Assembly (NCBI GenBank): GCA_016303225.1
Contig: JAEDMC010000129.1
Location: 1 to 8,694 of the forward strand
Direction: 5' to 3'
DNA from: Kiritimatiellia bacterium
GTDB lineage: Bacteria; Verrucomicrobiota; Kiritimatiellia; RFP12; UBA1067
DNA: 8,694 nucleotides
Shown: positions 7,136 to 8,694 of the stretch, one piece after another
Layout: every line of letters starts with the position of its first letter
Numbering within the stretch: the stretch's first letter is position 1
The notes under the pieces: generated by a model
What the model saw: only the letters and a program-made list of their open reading frames with translations
The model's database searches: none
Told to the model about the DNA's origin: nothing
Translations under genes and position numbers: made by a program

Positions 7136-7402
7136 TCACAGTATCTTGCGATAGAACGCGCGTTCGTAGGGATTCGGCGAATTCTGGGCCAAATAGGCGA
7201 TGTCCTCCTTCTCCAACGCCTCTCGGCATTCCTCCAATACTGACTGGGCTTCGGGATCGTTGTGCGCCATTTCGCTTGACGACATGTAGAACCCAAGTGC
7301 GATGATCTCCTTCGCGCCACTCGGCGCAGCATCGTAGTACTCCGCCCAGAACGGATTCTCAAGAAAGCTCTCAATTGTCTTCTGCAATTCCTTTTCGTCC
7401 AT
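7136..7402 (-). CDS. Small acidic protein of unknown function (88 residues)
   Basis: I do not recognise a named family. The start at 7402 is chosen because AAAGGGAG lies about six bases upstream and the residues before it in the same frame are Arg/Ser/Thr-rich, unlike a real protein. About 18 acidic against 8 basic side chains give a net charge near -10. It begins with an amphipathic helix (MDEKELQKTIESFLE), then an aromatic cluster NPFWAEYY (16-23) followed by AAPSGAKEIIALGFYMSSS; a second acidic helix covers about 50-68, and the end is AFYRKIL. It has no membrane segment, signal peptide or cysteine pair. It is the last of three close small genes (13-nt gap from the previous one) and its stop is 66 bases before the higB ATG. 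Confidence 0.75.
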   Translation of the reverse strand: MDEKELQKTIESFLENPFWAEYYDAAPSGAKEIIALGFYMSSSEMAHNDPEAQSVLEECREALEKEDIAYLAQNSPNPYERAFYRKIL

Positions 7403-7415
7403 GAGCCGCTCCCTT

Positions 7416-7634
7416 TCAGATGAGTCCGTCGTCCGTGTAATAGACGCCCGTCGCCCAGACGTCCTCGAAGCGATGGTAAGCCGCATCCGACATGACGCCG
7501 CATTCATTGAGCCGCATCGCCTTGTCCTGCAGACGGCTCGCGAGCGCATCGTACTCGGCCTTGGTGATCTTCCCGGCGTCGTAGGCATCCATCGCCTTCT
7601 CCAACTGCCGCGTCATGGATTTAGCTCGCGCCAT
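7416..7634 (-). CDS. Small helical protein of unknown function (72 residues)
   Basis: Not recognised with confidence. The start is set by the strong ribosome site AAGGAGG six bases before the ATG; this site lies inside the preceding gene, whose last 14 bases overlap this one. The residues upstream in this frame are Arg/Ser/Thr-rich and unlikely to be coding. Residues 9-35 (RQLEKAMDAYDAGKITKAEY then DALASRL) look like a helix-turn-helix hairpin of the kind seen in SHOCT-type short C-terminal domains (helix, G-x-I-T-x-x-E-[FY], helix); the likeness is by eye only. The tail is rich in aromatics and acids (FEDVWATGVYYTDDGLI). It is the middle gene of a translationally coupled trio. Confidence 0.72.
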   Translation of the reverse strand: MARAKSMTRQLEKAMDAYDAGKITKAEYDALASRLQDKAMRLNECGVMSDAAYHRFEDVWATGVYYTDDGLI

Positions 7635-7797
7635 TGCGTCCCTCCTTCCCGTAGAGCTCCTCCTTCGCCATCTGATAGTACTCGTCGAGAAGCTCGTTGC
7701 CCTCGATCGGGTCTTCGCAGTACTCGTCCTGCAGTTCATACGCAAGCGAGACAATCGCCAGCTCGCGCCGTTCCTCTTCGGTCAACTTCCGCGCCAT
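7621..7797 (-). CDS. Small acidic protein of unknown function (58 residues)
   Basis: No known family recognised. I chose the ATG at 7797 because AGGAG lies seven bases upstream; the in-frame ATG two codons earlier (7803) is too close to that site, and the GTG at 7893 has none. The protein is almost all helix: MARKLTEEERRELAIVSLAY, then ELQDEYCEDPIEGNELLDEY and a basic-poor tail. About 16 acidic against 7 basic residues give net charge near -9. It is first of the trio; its last 14 bases overlap the next gene, so the two are translationally coupled. It follows a leader of about 165 nt with several stem-loops. Small size and acidity fit many anti-defence or antitoxin-like proteins, but nothing specific supports that. 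Confidence 0.7.
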   Translation of the reverse strand: MARKLTEEERRELAIVSLAYELQDEYCEDPIEGNELLDEYYQMAKEELYGKEGRNGAS

Positions 7798-7962
7798 CCG
7801 CATTCTCCTGTTCCCTGGGCCAAACGCCAAGAACGGATACCGGATTTTCTTCGCGCCATTGCGAAGCACATCCGAGGTCTCCCTCGAAACCACCGTGGCC
7901 GGCCTCTGTCCCAGCTCGGTTGGCGGGCGTCAGAACGACGCCGCTCTTGATGTTTCCCAACA
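7798..7962 (-). ncRNA. Structured leader region of the small-gene unit (candidate regulatory RNA or dispersed repeat)
   Basis: About 165 nt between the predicted transcription start and the first small gene contain no credible coding sequence. On the minus strand there is a 7-bp stem closed by a GAGA (GNRA) tetraloop (7888-7871, one G-U pair), followed by a 6-bp stem CTTCGC/GCGAAG with a 6-nt loop (7866-7849) and a GGCCGGCC palindrome (7904-7897). The wobble pair and GNRA loop exist only in the minus-strand RNA, which favours an RNA role in this direction. CCGAG at 7919-7915 could pair instead with CTCGG at 7876-7872, opening the first stem. The class is unknown; a genome-dispersed intergenic repeat is an equal alternative. 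Confidence 0.35.
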
Positions 7963-7968
7963 CTTGAT

Positions 7969-7976
7969 ATTATACC
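7969..7976 (-). promoter_or_regulatory. Extended -10 promoter of the small-gene unit
   Basis: The minus strand reads TGGTATAAT, a perfect extended -10 (TATAAT at 7974-7969, TG at 7977-7976 with one base between). No good -35 is present at 16-18 bases; that region is taken up by the inverted repeat next to it. The predicted start is near 7962. The surrounding ATTTGGTATAATAT matches 12 of 14 bases of the element in front of higB. Confidence 0.6.
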
Positions 7977-8007
7977 AAATTCGCCGCGGAAAATCCACGG
8001 CGAATTT
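7977..8007. repeat. 31-bp near-perfect inverted repeat between the ASCH gene and the small-gene promoter
   Basis: AAATTCGCCG (7977-7986) and CGGCGAATTT (7998-8007) are exact inverted copies; after one mismatch, three more pairs close on an AAA loop, giving 13 pairs in 31 bases. It begins 25 bases after the ASCH-gene stop and abuts the extended -10 of the next unit, covering its -35 zone. As RNA it would make a strong hairpin ending in AAUUU, a possible factor-independent terminator for the ASCH gene in which the U-tract is part of the stem. As DNA it could be an operator. Both roles are possible. Confidence 0.6.
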
Positions 8008-8032
8008 GCGTTTCAGCCAATGTTTTCAGGAC

Positions 8033-8554
8033 TCAGAGCTGCACCATCACCTTCTTCGCATCGGCCGGTTTCATGGTCCACATACCGATGAAACCCTTGA
8101 CCGCGAACGGCTTGTCGATCCAGCGCGGATTCGACATGACCCACGCGAAATCTTCACCGTTCCACCACTTGCTTTTGTAAGACGTACGAACCTCATACCC
8201 GACGATGCCGACAACCTTGCCGCAAAGTTTCTTCAGTTCCTCAAACGGCGGGATCAGCTTCCGGTTCTTGCGGTCGACGTACTCCAGCAGCTCCTCATGC
8301 TCAGCTCTGCCGTATGTCTTTGAGAATGAGACCGCGCAGACCCCTTTTGGCGGCTGAACGCCATTCCATCGGTTCTCGACATCCTTGATCCCCTTCATGA
8401 TCAGCCAGCCCCAGACCGGCTTGACCGTGAACGCCCGCATGACGTCCTTGTCCGATTCTGAATCGCTTTCACGCACCTGCCTCTTGCGAGGCCACGACTT
8501 AGGCTCCCCCCACGTGCGCTTCAAGTGCTCTACAAACCAATCTGGTACATCCAT
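8033..8554 (-). CDS. ASCH-domain (PUA-fold) protein with charged N-terminal extension
   Basis: A 173-residue protein with an ASCH domain at about 40-162. The diagnostic G-x-K-x-x-E-x-R motif is intact as GIKDVENR (55-62), preceded by FTVKPVWGWLIMK, which matches the usual opening strand and helix. The domain ends with KVVGIVGYEVRTSYKSKWW, then FAWVMSNPRWIDKPFAVKG and the closing GMW. ASCH domains belong to the PUA superfamily, are thought to bind RNA or modified nucleotides, and are common in phages and accessory regions; the YqfB-type relatives hydrolyse N4-acetylcytidine. The first 38 residues are a charged extension (WPRKRQVRESDSESDKD) absent from compact members. The start at 8554 is supported by AGGAGG six bases upstream; an internal Met39 with a weaker AAGGA is the alternative. 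It lies 13 nt behind the preceding gene, so it is operonic with it. Confidence 0.82.
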   Translation of the reverse strand: MDVPDWFVEHLKRTWGEPKSWPRKRQVRESDSESDKDVMRAFTVKPVWGWLIMKGIKDVENRWNGVQPPKGVCAVSFSKTYGRAEHEELLEYVDRKNRKLIPPFEELKKLCGKVVGIVGYEVRTSYKSKWWNGEDFAWVMSNPRWIDKPFAVKGFIGMWTMKPADAKKVMVQL

Positions 8555-8567
8555 CTTGTCCTCCTAT

Positions 8568-8694
8568 TCAACTTACAACTTTCACTTTGCTTCTGCGAAC
8601 TCCAACAACCTTGTACTTGCGCACATCCTTTCCTTTGTTCGTCAACTTTATTTCGTCAAAGTCGTCATTCACCGGCACGAGACGCACACTCGTA
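8568..8694 (-). CDS. C-terminal fragment of an unidentified gene (5' end outside the window)
   Basis: One frame stays open from the right edge to a TGA at 8570-8568, giving 41 residues that begin TSVRLVPVNDDFDEIKL and end GVRRSKVKVVS. The tail is strongly basic (many Lys and Arg). One other frame that I read closes at once. The stop lies 13 bases before the ASCH-gene ATG, with that gene's AGGAGG between them, which is the spacing of an operon. GC is about 45% here, clearly lower than the efflux genes. The fragment is too short and featureless for me to name a family. Confidence 0.55.
   Translation of the reverse strand, partial: TSVRLVPVNDDFDEIKLTNKGKDVRKYKVVGVRRSKVKVVS

Noticed and set aside
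7403..7588. A longer 150-residue version of the 88-residue acidic protein.
   Set aside because: The extra 62 residues are Arg/Ser/Thr-rich read-through of the neighbouring gene in another frame; the internal ATG at 7402 has a good ribosome site.
7798..7893. N-terminal extension of the 58-residue protein to the GTG at 7893.
   Set aside because: There is no ribosome site before the GTG, the extension covers the leader's stem-loop, and a well-spaced AGGAG points to 7797.
7736..7963. A GTG-started 75-codon frame in the leader region on the minus strand.
   Set aside because: It would begin at about the predicted transcription start, has no ribosome site, and runs out of frame into the first small gene; the region reads better as structured leader.
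1..8694. CRISPR arrays, tRNA or rRNA genes, insertion-sequence ends.
   Set aside because: No regularly spaced repeats, cloverleaf sequence, rRNA-like stretch or transposase were seen on reading both strands.

Overview
All supportable genes lie on the minus strand, so transcription runs from right to left. The organism looks like a Gram-negative, GC-rich bacterium: there is an outer-membrane lipoprotein of the TolC type, an RND pump, strong AGGAGG-type ribosome sites and about 67% GC in the pump and dehydrogenase genes (my counts of single 60-base rows). The N-terminus and length of the acyl-CoA dehydrogenase suggest a relative of Bacteroidota or of the Verrucomicrobiota/Lentisphaerota/Kiritimatiellota group. 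This placement is a low-confidence inference from remembered protein styles; no marker gene is present.

Left part (1-4551): an efflux operon in the order RND permease (1348-4410), TolC-family outer-membrane lipoprotein (65-1318), then the first 21 codons of a signal-peptide protein (1-63), plausibly the periplasmic adaptor. Together these would form a tripartite pump across both membranes. The permease resembles the heavy-metal (CusA/CzcA) branch but lacks the three methionines of the CusA copper/silver site, so its substrate is open.

Middle (4552-6320): a 577-residue acyl-CoA dehydrogenase of the long form, with the catalytic glutamate present and apparently its own extended -10 promoter overlapping the end of the gene before it.

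Right part (6321-8694): an accessory-looking block of short genes with lower GC, falling to about 45% at the right edge. It contains a HigB/HigA toxin-antitoxin pair (toxin first, 4-nt overlap), three tightly packed small genes of unknown function (58, 72 and 88 residues; at least the first and third are strongly acidic), a roughly 165-nt leader with RNA-like stem-loops, a strong inverted repeat, an ASCH-domain (PUA-fold) protein, and the tail of one more gene. The start of the small-gene unit, the start of higBA and the start of the dehydrogenase unit share a TTTGRTAWAAT extended -10 element. For higB this places the predicted transcription start exactly on the A of the ATG, so the toxin message may be leaderless while the antitoxin has a good ribosome site.

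The most interesting candidates for something undescribed are the three-gene small-protein cassette with its structured leader and the unusual translational layout of the higBA locus. No function can be assigned to the cassette from sequence alone.
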